DNA from: a bacterium 336/3
GTDB taxonomy: Bacteria; Bacteroidota; Bacteroidia; Cytophagales; Thermonemataceae
Reading direction: 5' to 3'
DNA: 64,000 nt
Assembly: GCA_001281695.1 (NCBI GenBank)
Contig: LJIE01000001.1
Coordinates: 1,874,586-1,938,585 of the forward strand
The notes beneath the pieces are model-generated. The model did no database searches and had not been told where the DNA came from. It saw nothing but the letters and a program-made list of their open reading frames with translations. The translations under genes and the position numbers were made by a program. The first letter of the stretch is position 1; the number at the start of each line of letters is the position of its first letter. This document shows positions 46,297 through 54,913 of the stretch, piece by piece.

Positions 46297-47976
46297 ATGA
46301 AAAGAACACTCAAACAAATCCGTAATGTATTAACAGCTCTTCTATGCTCTGCTAGCATAGGTTATGCTCAAAATCTTGTTCAAAATCCAAGTTTCGAACA
46401 AGGAACAATACCCACAGGACAAAGTCAATTACATCTAGCAACAAACTGGACACATTATAAAGGAGATTGTATTGCTAATAATCCTAATATCCCAAGTACA
46501 TGGCCAAGCTCTGATTTATTTGATAAAAATGCGACAAGCTCTTCTGTAGGTGTTCCTTCTAATGTATGGACAACATCAGCAGGACTTGATGAAAGAACAG
46601 GACAAAGACGTTATGCAGGTATTTGGAATCAGGTAGATCAAACTTTTGTTAATGATGAACGTATCAGAGGAACTTTGACAACAACCCTACAAGCAGGTAG
46701 TTATGATTTGTCTCTTTATTTGGCAAGGGGTAAAAACCATCTTACACCTTCAACTTTAGACCCTGTTACAAAATATCAAGTTGAGGTGGTACTAAGAAAA
46801 GGAACAGATTGTTCATTACAAAAACTTATTTATATAAGCCCAAGTCTAACCAATTATCAATGGCAACAATATGCGACCACTTTTTCCATTATTGATTCAG
46901 AAGCAAATATTTATAACAGAGTAGAAATACGTATTAAACATTTTACTTTTTCTCAATTTGAAAGCAGACCTAATGTTAGAACTGTGTTTATAGATGATGT
47001 TTCTATTACGCCCATAGTATGTACTTTAAACCCTGCTTATTCATATTCTATAGGTTGTGATAAACAAGCAAACCAAGCAGTGATAGATGTAATAGGCAAT
47101 GTTGTAAATCAGAATAGTCAGTGGAATTTGTATGAAATGAATGGAAATAGTATCGCTGACCAAGATATTATCAGTGGACCTAATCCTATTCAAGTTTTGT
47201 CAGGACACCAAGTACAGTTTAGAGTACCCAACGTTGCAGGCAAATATTATATGATAAAACATGGTGTTTGGACAAATATGTGTTCTTGGGTAGAACAAAG
47301 AAGAGTATTTCAAATACCTACATTTAATAATTATGTAAATTCAGATTTTACAATGGAATTTCAGTCACCAGTTGCTGGAGGAGCACCTTCTATAGAAGTA
47401 ACATCAGCCGATTTTACGAATCCCGTCAGCAATTGGATGTTGTTTTATAGCTACTCTGATTTACCTATTACATCTTTGAATGGTTGGACTTATGCAGGTG
47501 TTGTTACATCTACTAACACACATACATTTTCTAATCTTCAGTATGGTGTATACTACATGGTTCGTCATATTTCGAAGCATAATTGCTCTACCTATGGTTA
47601 TACTCATAAAAAAGTTTATGGTTATGCTCAGAGAATGGCAAATAATACAACATTAGAAGCATTAGATATTTATGCTGGTAAAATGACAGAAGAAGAATAT
47701 GTAGCTTTTGAAAAAATGATACAGCAAGAACAGAACAATATTCAAAACCCTATTAAATTGTATCCAAATCCTGCAACAAGTGTGGTAAATATTGCTAAAA
47801 ACACTTCTGTTGGAGAGCATAAAGTAACAATTACAAACCAATTTGGAAAACAAATGTACGAAGGTATTTTATCTAATGAAATGAACATAAATGTAAGTAG
47901 CTGGAGAAAAGGCTTGTATTTTGTAAATGTACATACAGCAAATGGAATAAAAGTTGAAAAACTCTTGGTAGAATAA
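46297..47976 (+). CDS. T9SS type A cargo, exported protein of unknown function
   Basis: The ATG at 46297 gives the signal MKRTLKQIRNVLTALLCSAS, cleaved near GYAQN; a TTG at 46264 is unlikely. Mature residues ~25-240 form a carbohydrate-binding-like jelly roll (NPSFEQGTIP at the start, VFIDDVSITPI at the end), as in many secreted binding proteins. The middle has two Ig-like stretches. The C-terminal ~80 residues are a type A sorting domain (YPNPATSVVNI, then GLYFVNVHTANG). The 559-aa protein is secreted through the type IX system; a carbohydrate-binding role is inferred. Confidence 0.82.
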   Translation: MKRTLKQIRNVLTALLCSASIGYAQNLVQNPSFEQGTIPTGQSQLHLATNWTHYKGDCIANNPNIPSTWPSSDLFDKNATSSSVGVPSNVWTTSAGLDERTGQRRYAGIWNQVDQTFVNDERIRGTLTTTLQAGSYDLSLYLARGKNHLTPSTLDPVTKYQVEVVLRKGTDCSLQKLIYISPSLTNYQWQQYATTFSIIDSEANIYNRVEIRIKHFTFSQFESRPNVRTVFIDDVSITPIVCTLNPAYSYSIGCDKQANQAVIDVIGNVVNQNSQWNLYEMNGNSIADQDIISGPNPIQVLSGHQVQFRVPNVAGKYYMIKHGVWTNMCSWVEQRRVFQIPTFNNYVNSDFTMEFQSPVAGGAPSIEVTSADFTNPVSNWMLFYSYSDLPITSLNGWTYAGVVTSTNTHTFSNLQYGVYYMVRHISKHNCSTYGYTHKKVYGYAQRMANNTTLEALDIYAGKMTEEEYVAFEKMIQQEQNNIQNPIKLYPNPATSVVNIAKNTSVGEHKVTITNQFGKQMYEGILSNEMNINVSSWRKGLYFVNVHTANGIKVEKLLVE

Positions 47977-47994
47977 AAAGACATAAAAACACGT

Positions 47995-48175
47995 AAAAAA
48001 TAGGGTTACTGGAGAGTAACTCTATTTTTTTATCCCAAATACAGCCAATCAGCATACCAAAAATGCTCATCAAAAAACCTCCTAAGCTATCAGGAATGAT
48101 AGCATGAGGAAAATGAAGCAAGTAAATCCATGTGCAAAAACCCAATAACACAGATAAAACAGCCAATCTCTAAAC
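47995..48175 (-). pseudogene. possible remnant of a membrane-transporter C-terminus
   Basis: On the minus strand this region reads as two hydrophobic helices (LSVLLGFCTWIYLLHF; then SLGGFLMSIFGMLIGCIWDKK). They look like the end of a sodium/solute symporter-type protein. The frame is closed by stops directly upstream and runs on through a strong hairpin into the antisense of the T9SS gene, so it is not an intact gene. The similarity is by eye only. Confidence 0.3.
48000..48031. terminator. terminator between T9SS cargo and membrane-protein genes
   Basis: An 11-bp stem (ATAGGGTTACT, loop GGAG, AGTAACTCTAT) followed by T7 on the plus strand. Confidence 0.85.
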
Positions 48176-49510
48176 TTAATACCAAAACGTAATCAGAGCT
48201 TCATAAGGGCGTGTGTCTGGTTTATAATGTTTTCGTGCTATAATTTTAATTTGATTTTTACCTTTTTTACAAATTTTAGAAGGAATATGCATTACAACGC
48301 CTTTTTCAGCATCATCAAATTCATAATACATAAACTCATTTTTGGCGAATGTACTATCATTGAGTTGTATTTTATAGGCACTTTGTAAACATTGAAGCTT
48401 TTGCTCATCTTCAGCAATACGATTGAGATACTTATCTTTTATCTTTTTGGATGAAGTTTTTGTGCATAAACTATCTAAAAACTCGTCATTTTTTTTGTGA
48501 TAAGCAATAAAAAGGCGTACATAAGGCTCTGTAATGATGTCAGATTGAATCGTAAATGTTCGGGGTACATCTAAAGAACGTTGATTCTCATAATAATTAT
48601 TTAATAAAAAAGTTTCACGAGTGTAAGAAGTGTAAAAATGATGTAAGTTTAAAGGAGATACACCTCGTAAAGAAAACAAATTAAATGCCATCATAAACAT
48701 AAAACAAATACCCACAAAAAGATTAATCATATTAATTCTTCTTTGTGATACAGTAGAATTGAATGTGAGCAATAAAGATTGAATGTGATCACCAAAAAAA
48801 GGTAAGAATATTTTTTGAAAATTTGTTGCAAAGTGATAATGCCATTTACCATACTTAGGATGATTTTTAAATCGTTTTTGTCCTAAAATAATAACACTAG
48901 TGGTAGGAATCATAACAAAAGTAAGAAACGCAAATAATAACAGATTTTCGTACTTTTCGTAAAGTGCTTTGCCCAAAAGATTTTGAAAAATATTATATAG
49001 TATAATAAACAAAGAATACATCAGGCATATACCTATGAGTTGCAAAATAATCATGATTGCCAAAGCAAAAACAATACTTGCTGCTTTATCAAGTTTTTCT
49101 GCCAATACATCTAAATTTTGCATTTTGGCTTTTAATTTCTCTTTTCCATAATCTCCATAAACAGTAATTCTATTGAAATCGATTCCTTTGGGATACACAG
49201 ATATTACCCCTAAAAACCCTACCCAAAAACCTCTGAGAATAAAATGAACAATAAAAGCAATGGAAAGAATCTGACTTGCAGATATAAGAATAGCCGAAAT
49301 AAGAGCTGGCATCATGGCATTGCCCATGCCTTCATTGATTTGATAATTAACTGTGTATGTATTGAAAGCCTCTTGAATAATTTTAGGCAAACTAAAAGTA
49401 GCATAAATAGCAAAACCCGAAATAATAAGTTCGGGATTCCAACTTTGTTCACTGACTTCTTCAAGCCATTTTTTATTTCTATAATCTTCTTGATTTATGT
49501 TTTCTTCCAT
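48176..49510 (-). CDS. polytopic membrane protein of unknown function (444 aa)
   Basis: About six membrane helices are visible: residues ~28-50, ~68-95, ~140-180 (two), ~188-207 and ~268-290. A soluble, charged C-terminal ~150 residues ends IKIIARKHYKPDTRPYEALI. The N-terminus is acidic and cytoplasmic (MEENINQEDYRNKKWLEE). No known family is recognised. A candidate -7 box (CAAAGATA, 49530-49537) lies upstream. It may interact with an envelope system, but nothing in the neighbourhood says which. Confidence 0.7.
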   Translation of the reverse strand: MEENINQEDYRNKKWLEEVSEQSWNPELIISGFAIYATFSLPKIIQEAFNTYTVNYQINEGMGNAMMPALISAILISASQILSIAFIVHFILRGFWVGFLGVISVYPKGIDFNRITVYGDYGKEKLKAKMQNLDVLAEKLDKAASIVFALAIMIILQLIGICLMYSLFIILYNIFQNLLGKALYEKYENLLLFAFLTFVMIPTTSVIILGQKRFKNHPKYGKWHYHFATNFQKIFLPFFGDHIQSLLLTFNSTVSQRRINMINLFVGICFMFMMAFNLFSLRGVSPLNLHHFYTSYTRETFLLNNYYENQRSLDVPRTFTIQSDIITEPYVRLFIAYHKKNDEFLDSLCTKTSSKKIKDKYLNRIAEDEQKLQCLQSAYKIQLNDSTFAKNEFMYYEFDDAEKGVVMHIPSKICKKGKNQIKIIARKHYKPDTRPYEALITFWY

Positions 49511-49726
49511 AATACAATTAAAGTGAATACAAAGATATTGTTTTTAAGAAAAATAGGAAATAATGTTAAATTTTTAAATCTTGATAAATGGTTGTTGAAG
49601 AAAAGAAGAAAAACTCATAATCAATAATCTTATAAGTTTTTTGTACTTTTCACTTTTAAAAACTTCTGACGATGACTATGGTCAAATATAAAGAAAAAGA
49701 ATAATCATATTTTAAAATAAAAAAAG

Positions 49727-50119
49727 ATGGTAAAGTTTGCTTATACAATATTGTATGTTCAAGATGTAACAAAAGCTATTGAGTTTTATGAAAAAGCGTT
49801 TGGTTTTACACGGAAATTTATAACACCAGAGAATGATTATGGAGAACTTTTAGTAGGTGAAACAACACTTTCATTTACTTCAGTTGAATTGGCAAAACTA
49901 AATTTAGCAGATGGGTTTATAGAGAGCAATGTAATCAATAAACCTTTTGGAATTGAAATAGGTTTTACAACGGATAATGTGGAGAAAACGGTCATAACAG
50001 CAACTAATGCAGGTGCAATAATTGTTGAAGATCCAAAAATTAAACCTTGGGGGCAAACAGTTGCATATTTAAGAGATCTTGATGGTTTTTTAATTGAGAT
50101 CTGTACACCAATGAGTTAA
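49727..50119 (+). CDS. VOC-family (glyoxalase/bleomycin-resistance-like) protein
   Basis: This 130-aa protein is a paired beta-alpha-beta-beta-beta domain: AYTILYVQDVTKAIEFYEKAF, then FGIEIGFTTDNVEKTV and PWGQTVAYLRDLDGFLIEIC. VOC members bind a metal through residues in this order and either rearrange thiol adducts or bind antibiotics; the actual activity cannot be told. It is the first gene of a plus-strand accessory cluster extending to 54864. Confidence 0.88.
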   Translation: MVKFAYTILYVQDVTKAIEFYEKAFGFTRKFITPENDYGELLVGETTLSFTSVELAKLNLADGFIESNVINKPFGIEIGFTTDNVEKTVITATNAGAIIVEDPKIKPWGQTVAYLRDLDGFLIEICTPMS

Positions 50120-50140
50120 TTGTAAAATAAACAATCAGAA

Positions 50141-51676
50141 ATGGTAAATGATATTCAGATTAAATCCAATAAAGAGGAACACTCTATATTTTATTTGGGG
50201 CAATTAGTAATTTTTTTTGTGTATGTAGGCATACTTTTATTTTCTGTTTCTAAACATGAGTTGTGGGGGGATGAAATTCATAGTTGGAATATTGCAAAAT
50301 CGAGTAATAGTCTAATAGATTTGTTTCAAAATATTCGATATGAAGGTCATCCTCCATTATGGTATATTTTCCTTTTTTTTATTTCTAAAATATCTCACAA
50401 CCCTGAATCGTTTCAATGGGTACATGCTGTAATTTCAATTTTAGTTATATTCTTGATTTTACATGCCTCCCCATTTCCATTTCTCTTCAAAGTATTGATT
50501 CCTTTAGGATATTATTTTGCTTTTGAGTATTCTGTTTTGTCTAGAAATTATGCCATAGGCATCCTGATTGCATTTTATATATGTTTAATTTTAAATAAAA
50601 CATATAAATATAAGTTGTTGGTCTTTTATCTTCTTATTTTTCTACTTTCAAATACTCATTTATTGGGTTTAGTTTTGAGCGTATCTTTTTGTGTGTATGT
50701 AGCTTACGATGGTTTTGAAAAAAATAGAAGTTATTATCAAGCAATTGGGAAACTTTTTGTTGGAGCAATCATTGTTTTACCTTCTTTGTATTTGATCATG
50801 CCTCCATCAGATAGCGAATTGAATTTTTCTTTTTGGATTGATAGGTGGAATTTACAGCAATTACTTATCATTTTGCAAATTCCTGTAAAATCGTTTTTTA
50901 CCATTCCTGCTTGGTGGAATCATCATTTTTGGAACTCTAATTTCTTGCTTGAGTGGAATACCAATAACTGGGTTATTAGAATAGTAAGTATATGTTCTTT
51001 TATAGGTATAATGGGAGCTATTTACTATTTACTCAAAAAAAACAAAGGAATTTTGATTTTCTTTGGGTGTAATTTTTTGCTTACCTGTCTTGTTGGATTT
51101 ATTTTTCCTTTGACAAGTACTCGTTATGTAGGCTTTGTGTTTATTGCATTTATCATTTCAATGTGGTTTTATTTAGGAAAAGATAAGTTTGACATACGTC
51201 AAAGAGCTATTATTTTAGGGTTTTTAGTTTTACAAATATTTGGTGCTTCGATAGCTTTATATAGGGATTGGAAACAACCTTTCTCTAATTCTTTAAAAGT
51301 GAAAGATTTGTATGAGATTATTCCTAAAAATGAAACAATTGTAACGGATTACTGGTGTCTCAATTACCTTTCTGCTTTTGTAGATAAGCCATTTTATTGC
51401 TTAGGATTTAAGAGAGAAATGAGCTTTCTTTTATGGGATAGAGAAATGGCAAATATTTTGACCCAAACTAATCTATACTCTTCTGGTGTGAAAGAATTGA
51501 TGGAAAAGAAATCAGTAGAACAAATTTATTTGATTTCAACAAATGACATGAATAAATTACAATCCATAGATATTCATTTGATAAGTACTTTTGAGATATT
51601 GAATCTTGCCAAATGGGAGGGAGCTATTGAGAGTAATAGCAATCTGTATTTGTACCTGATAAAGGTTAAAAAATGA
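50141..51676 (+). CDS. GT-C-type membrane glycosyltransferase-like protein
   Basis: This 511-aa polytopic protein (roughly ten membrane helices) has the first-loop acidic motif ELWGDEIHSW, with Asp-Glu following the first helix, and EGHPPLWY later. This is the pattern of GT39/ArnT-type transferases that use polyprenyl-phosphate sugars at the periplasmic face. A soluble C-terminal ~150 residues with IVTDYWCLNYLS follows. It lies 21 bp after the VOC gene. The acceptor (lipid, protein or glycan) is unknown. Confidence 0.78.
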   Translation: MVNDIQIKSNKEEHSIFYLGQLVIFFVYVGILLFSVSKHELWGDEIHSWNIAKSSNSLIDLFQNIRYEGHPPLWYIFLFFISKISHNPESFQWVHAVISILVIFLILHASPFPFLFKVLIPLGYYFAFEYSVLSRNYAIGILIAFYICLILNKTYKYKLLVFYLLIFLLSNTHLLGLVLSVSFCVYVAYDGFEKNRSYYQAIGKLFVGAIIVLPSLYLIMPPSDSELNFSFWIDRWNLQQLLIILQIPVKSFFTIPAWWNHHFWNSNFLLEWNTNNWVIRIVSICSFIGIMGAIYYLLKKNKGILIFFGCNFLLTCLVGFIFPLTSTRYVGFVFIAFIISMWFYLGKDKFDIRQRAIILGFLVLQIFGASIALYRDWKQPFSNSLKVKDLYEIIPKNETIVTDYWCLNYLSAFVDKPFYCLGFKREMSFLLWDREMANILTQTNLYSSGVKELMEKKSVEQIYLISTNDMNKLQSIDIHLISTFEILNLAKWEGAIESNSNLYLYLIKVKK

Positions 51677-51725
51677 CTTTTATGGTTAAAGAATAGAAAC
51701 AAAAAAGTCAACAAACCCATAAAAA

Positions 51726-52349
51726 ATGGATAACACAAATAGAAAAAATCATTGGGAAACAGTTTATGAAACAAAAAACCCAAACCAAGTAAGTTGGACA
51801 CAAGAAATACCCAAAACTTCATTAGAGTTTATCCATTCTTTTGGTCTAACAAAAGATGCTAAAATCATAGATATTGGTGGTGGTGATAGCAAACTTGTAG
51901 ATTATTTGCTTGATGAAGGATTTGAAAATATAACTGTTTTAGACATTTCGGCAAAAGCACTTGAAAAAGTAAAAAATCGCTTAGGCGAAAAGGCAAATAA
52001 AGTAAACTGGATAGTGAGTGATGTAACAACATTTGAACCAAATACAACTTTTGATGTTTGGCATGATAGAGCAGCTTTTCACTTTCTGACTACGACTGAA
52101 CAAATTGCAAAATACATAGATACAGCAAGAAAATTTGTGAAAGGTTATTTAATCATTGGAACTTTTTCAGAGAACGGACCAACCAAATGCAGTGGATTGG
52201 AAATCAAGCAATATTCAGAACAAACACTAACAGAGGAACTTAAAAATGGTTTTGATAAAATTCATTGTGTAACAGAAAATCATACAACACCTTTCAATAC
52301 AATTCAAAACTTTGTATTTTGTAGTTTTAAACGACAAGAAAATCAATAA
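51726..52349 (+). CDS. class I SAM-dependent methyltransferase
   Basis: This 207-aa protein carries the SAM motifs I IIDIGGGDSKLVD (residues ~46-58), II ITVLDISAKAL, and WIVSDVTTF. The C-terminal part contains a His/Arg region (VWHDRAAFHFL) and SFKRQ at the end. The type occurs in thiol or small-molecule methyltransferases and in resistance loci. It is the first of three closely packed genes (14-bp gap to the nucleotidyltransferase gene). The substrate is not deducible. Confidence 0.88.
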   Translation: MDNTNRKNHWETVYETKNPNQVSWTQEIPKTSLEFIHSFGLTKDAKIIDIGGGDSKLVDYLLDEGFENITVLDISAKALEKVKNRLGEKANKVNWIVSDVTTFEPNTTFDVWHDRAAFHFLTTTEQIAKYIDTARKFVKGYLIIGTFSENGPTKCSGLEIKQYSEQTLTEELKNGFDKIHCVTENHTTPFNTIQNFVFCSFKRQENQ

Positions 52350-52362
52350 AATTTAATAAGAA

Positions 52363-53145
52363 ATGATACAAGTAGAGTTTGCAAATAAAGTAGTTGAAAT
52401 TCTCAAAACGAACAAAAATGTTATAGGTCTGGCAGTAGCGGGTTCTTGGCTTACAAGCGAACTCGATGAGTTTTCAGACCTTGACCTCATTCTTGTAACA
52501 AAAGAAAAGATTTCAGATGATAAAAGCAAAATGCTTCAATATGCCAATCACTTAGGAAAACTATTATCAGGTTTCACAGGTGAGCATGTAGGAGAGCCAA
52601 GAGTTTTAATTTGTTTATATGACGAACCGCTATTGCATGTTGATATCAAGTTTTTGACACTGGATGAATTTAAGCATAGAATAGAGCAACCTACTATTTT
52701 GTTGGACACAGACAACCAGCTACAGCAAATTCTTGAGCAGACAGCCTATAAATTTCCTTACCCAGACTATCAATGGATTGAAGACCGTTTTTGGATTTGG
52801 ATACATTATGCACTTTTGAAAATTGGACGTGGTGAATTTTTAGAAGCATTTGACTTTTTAGGATTTTTAAGAATGGTAGTTTTAGGTCCTTTGTTACATA
52901 TCAAAAACAATAATTTGCCAAGAGGTGTAAGAAAAATAGAAACTCAAATCCCAAAAACAGACTTTGAAGATATAAAAGCAACGATTCCAAAGTACACGAA
53001 AACATCCCTTTTAGAAAGTTTAAAAAATGCAGTTCTTTTATATCAACAACTCAGAACGCATCTTTTTACGCCTAATATTCACTTGCAGACTGATACAGAA
53101 AAAAGAGTTATGGAGTATTTTGAGGAAATAAACAATAAAAAATGA
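52363..53145 (+). CDS. nucleotidyltransferase-domain protein (aminoglycoside-adenylyltransferase-like)
   Basis: Residues ~26-46 carry an intact Pol-beta-type catalytic motif, AGSWLTSELDEFSDLDLIL (Gly-Ser and the Asp-x-Asp), followed by a third carboxylate in LLHVDIKFL. A helical C-terminal half with an H.LL-rich region follows. Size and architecture (260 aa) resemble streptomycin/aminoglycoside adenylyltransferases, but specificity cannot be read out. It overlaps the downstream VOC-like gene by 4 bp, implying coupled translation. Confidence 0.8.
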   Translation: MIQVEFANKVVEILKTNKNVIGLAVAGSWLTSELDEFSDLDLILVTKEKISDDKSKMLQYANHLGKLLSGFTGEHVGEPRVLICLYDEPLLHVDIKFLTLDEFKHRIEQPTILLDTDNQLQQILEQTAYKFPYPDYQWIEDRFWIWIHYALLKIGRGEFLEAFDFLGFLRMVVLGPLLHIKNNNLPRGVRKIETQIPKTDFEDIKATIPKYTKTSLLESLKNAVLLYQQLRTHLFTPNIHLQTDTEKRVMEYFEEINNKK

Positions 53146-53786
53146 ATATAGACCACATATTTATCTTTACGGATGATAAAGGAGAAATCGCAGACGAACT
53201 GGTGACGTTTGGGCTAACAGAAGGCAGTAATCGTATTCATGTTGGACAAGGAACAACCAATCGAAAATTTTATTTTGAGAATTTCTTTTTAGAAATACTT
53301 TGGGTACATGATGAAGCAGAAATAAAAAGTGAACTAACGAAACCAACAGGACTGTGGCAAAGGGCAAATTTTAAATCTAATCATTTTGCACCTTTTGGAC
53401 TTTGTATTATCAATACAGACGAAACAGAACAATTTTTCGAGAGGGCTTTCAAGTATCAACCCAACTACTTCCCACAAGGATTAATCATAGATATTTTAAA
53501 AAATGAGCATCAGCCAGATTTGCCTTGGACTTTCAGGCTCCCATTTAAAGGGCAAAATAAACATGAAAAAGAACCCAAAAGCCATAAGAATGGAATAAAA
53601 AGTCTAACAAAAGCCATTTTTGAATATCAAAATAGTAGTAACGATAAATTTCTTGATTATTTCAGAAATGACAACAATATTGAATTTGAACAATCTTCAA
53701 GAAATTGGTTAAACTTGATTTTTGATAATCATAAACAACACCAAAAGAAAGATTTTGAAGGGCTTCAATTAACAATAGAATACTAG
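53142..53786 (+). CDS. VOC/glyoxalase-like protein (214 aa)
   Basis: The N-terminal pattern MNIDHIFIFTDDKGEIADEL, then GLTEGSNRIHVGQGTTNRKF, with ENFFLEILWV, matches the glyoxalase-like VOC fold. A less conserved C-terminal half follows. Its ATG overlaps the stop of the nucleotidyltransferase gene, so the methyltransferase, nucleotidyltransferase and VOC genes form an operon. Probably small-molecule binding or modification. Confidence 0.68.
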   Translation: MNIDHIFIFTDDKGEIADELVTFGLTEGSNRIHVGQGTTNRKFYFENFFLEILWVHDEAEIKSELTKPTGLWQRANFKSNHFAPFGLCIINTDETEQFFERAFKYQPNYFPQGLIIDILKNEHQPDLPWTFRLPFKGQNKHEKEPKSHKNGIKSLTKAIFEYQNSSNDKFLDYFRNDNNIEFEQSSRNWLNLIFDNHKQHQKKDFEGLQLTIEY

Positions 53787-53847
53787 ATTTTTTTGAATTT
53801 TTACAAAGAAGTTAGATCAAACAAAATAAAGTAGAAATAAAACACCA

Positions 53848-54423
53848 ATGATGAATGATTTAAGAAATGTATTAGAAAGTATTGCTAAACTAACTGACCA
53901 AGAATGGGATGATTTTTGGGCTATCACACAAATCAAGCAACTCAAGAAAGGTGATTATTTTCTAACCAACGATAAAGTTTGTCAGCACTCAGCGTATGTG
54001 CAAAAAGGTATTCTTCGACACTTTTTGATTGATACAAAAGGAAATGAGAAAATCACACAATTTTCGATGAAAGGAGAATTTGTTTCAGATTGTGAAAGCT
54101 ATATTCATCAAAAATCTTCTGCTTACAATATTCAGGCAATCGAGCCTTGTGAACTCATAATTTTTAAAAACGCTTCTTTACAAGAATTAAGCAATACGAA
54201 TCCTACATTTGAAAAAATTGGTAGACAAGTAACACATCAAATACTATCAAACTACAAAGAGCATTTGATGCTTCTTTTAAATTATAATCCAGAAGAAAAA
54301 TATCAATACATACTCAAAAACAAACCAGAATTTATTTTAAATATTTCTGTTACACACCTTTCACAATTCTTAGGATTGACAAGAGAAACATTGAGCAGAC
54401 TTAGGCGTAAAGTTATTATGTGA
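53848..54423 (+). CDS. Crp/Fnr-family transcriptional regulator (copy A)
   Basis: The 191-aa protein contains a cyclic-nucleotide-type jelly roll (KKGDYFLTNDKVCQH, FSMKGEFVSDCESY) and a C-terminal helix-turn-helix (LSQFLGLTRETLSRLRRK). The ligand-binding Arg/Glu set typical of cAMP is not evident, as in many Bacteroidota members. It stands between the methyltransferase operon and a DoxX-like gene and may regulate either. It resembles copy B at 60567 in architecture. Confidence 0.87.
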   Translation: MMNDLRNVLESIAKLTDQEWDDFWAITQIKQLKKGDYFLTNDKVCQHSAYVQKGILRHFLIDTKGNEKITQFSMKGEFVSDCESYIHQKSSAYNIQAIEPCELIIFKNASLQELSNTNPTFEKIGRQVTHQILSNYKEHLMLLLNYNPEEKYQYILKNKPEFILNISVTHLSQFLGLTRETLSRLRRKVIM

Positions 54424-54486
54424 TTTGAATCACACTTTTTTTCTTACCCTTTTCGGTTATTTACATAATCATTAAACGAAAAGAAA

Positions 54487-54864
54487 ATGGAAAAGAAAGT
54501 TTTTTACACATTGCTCATATTATTGAGCATTCAAATGTCAATAGTAGGCATTTTGAAATTAGTGGGTTTTGAACCACTCTATCAACAATTAGCAGAATTA
54601 AACATTTCAAAATCCTTTGGTTTATTCATAGGTTTTTCGGAAGTGGTTGCAGTTGTAGGTATTTGGGTAAAGCGGACAAGAGGAATAGCTTTGTTGGGGC
54701 TTCTATTTTTAGTAACAGGTGCAGTTGCTGTACATTTTGGTGCAGGAGTGGAGCTTACTAAGGCAGTACCAGCAGTAATTTCATGGGTTATGGTAGGCTC
54801 TCTTTTGTATCTGAATAACAAAATAGCCATTCAGAATATTCTTAGACAAACTGAGCATATTTAA
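54487..54864 (+). CDS. DoxX-like four-helix membrane protein
   Basis: This 125-aa membrane protein has four hydrophobic helices (residues ~5-25, ~43-60, ~68-85, ~93-112) and the DoxX-type features ILKLVGFEPLYQQL and GFSEVVAVVGIW. DoxX relatives take part in thiol or electrophile stress and quinone-linked processes. It follows the Crp-like gene by 63 bp. Confidence 0.75.
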   Translation: MEKKVFYTLLILLSIQMSIVGILKLVGFEPLYQQLAELNISKSFGLFIGFSEVVAVVGIWVKRTRGIALLGLLFLVTGAVAVHFGAGVELTKAVPAVISWVMVGSLLYLNNKIAIQNILRQTEHI

Positions 54865-54874
54865 CAAAGAAACC

Positions 54875-54904
54875 TATAAGGTCAGTTTACGAACTGACCT
54901 TATA
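54875..54904. other. perfect 13-bp inverted repeat after the DoxX-like gene
   Basis: TATAAGGTCAGTT and AACTGACCTTATA with loop TACG. No T-run follows on either strand; it is a weak terminator, an mRNA-stability hairpin, or an operator. Confidence 0.6.
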
Positions 54905-54913
54905 GAATGTCAT

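Noticed and set aside
49244-49627. 127-aa plus-strand ORF upstream of the VOC gene
   Set aside because: Most of it is antisense to the 444-aa membrane protein, and the remainder has no domain pattern.
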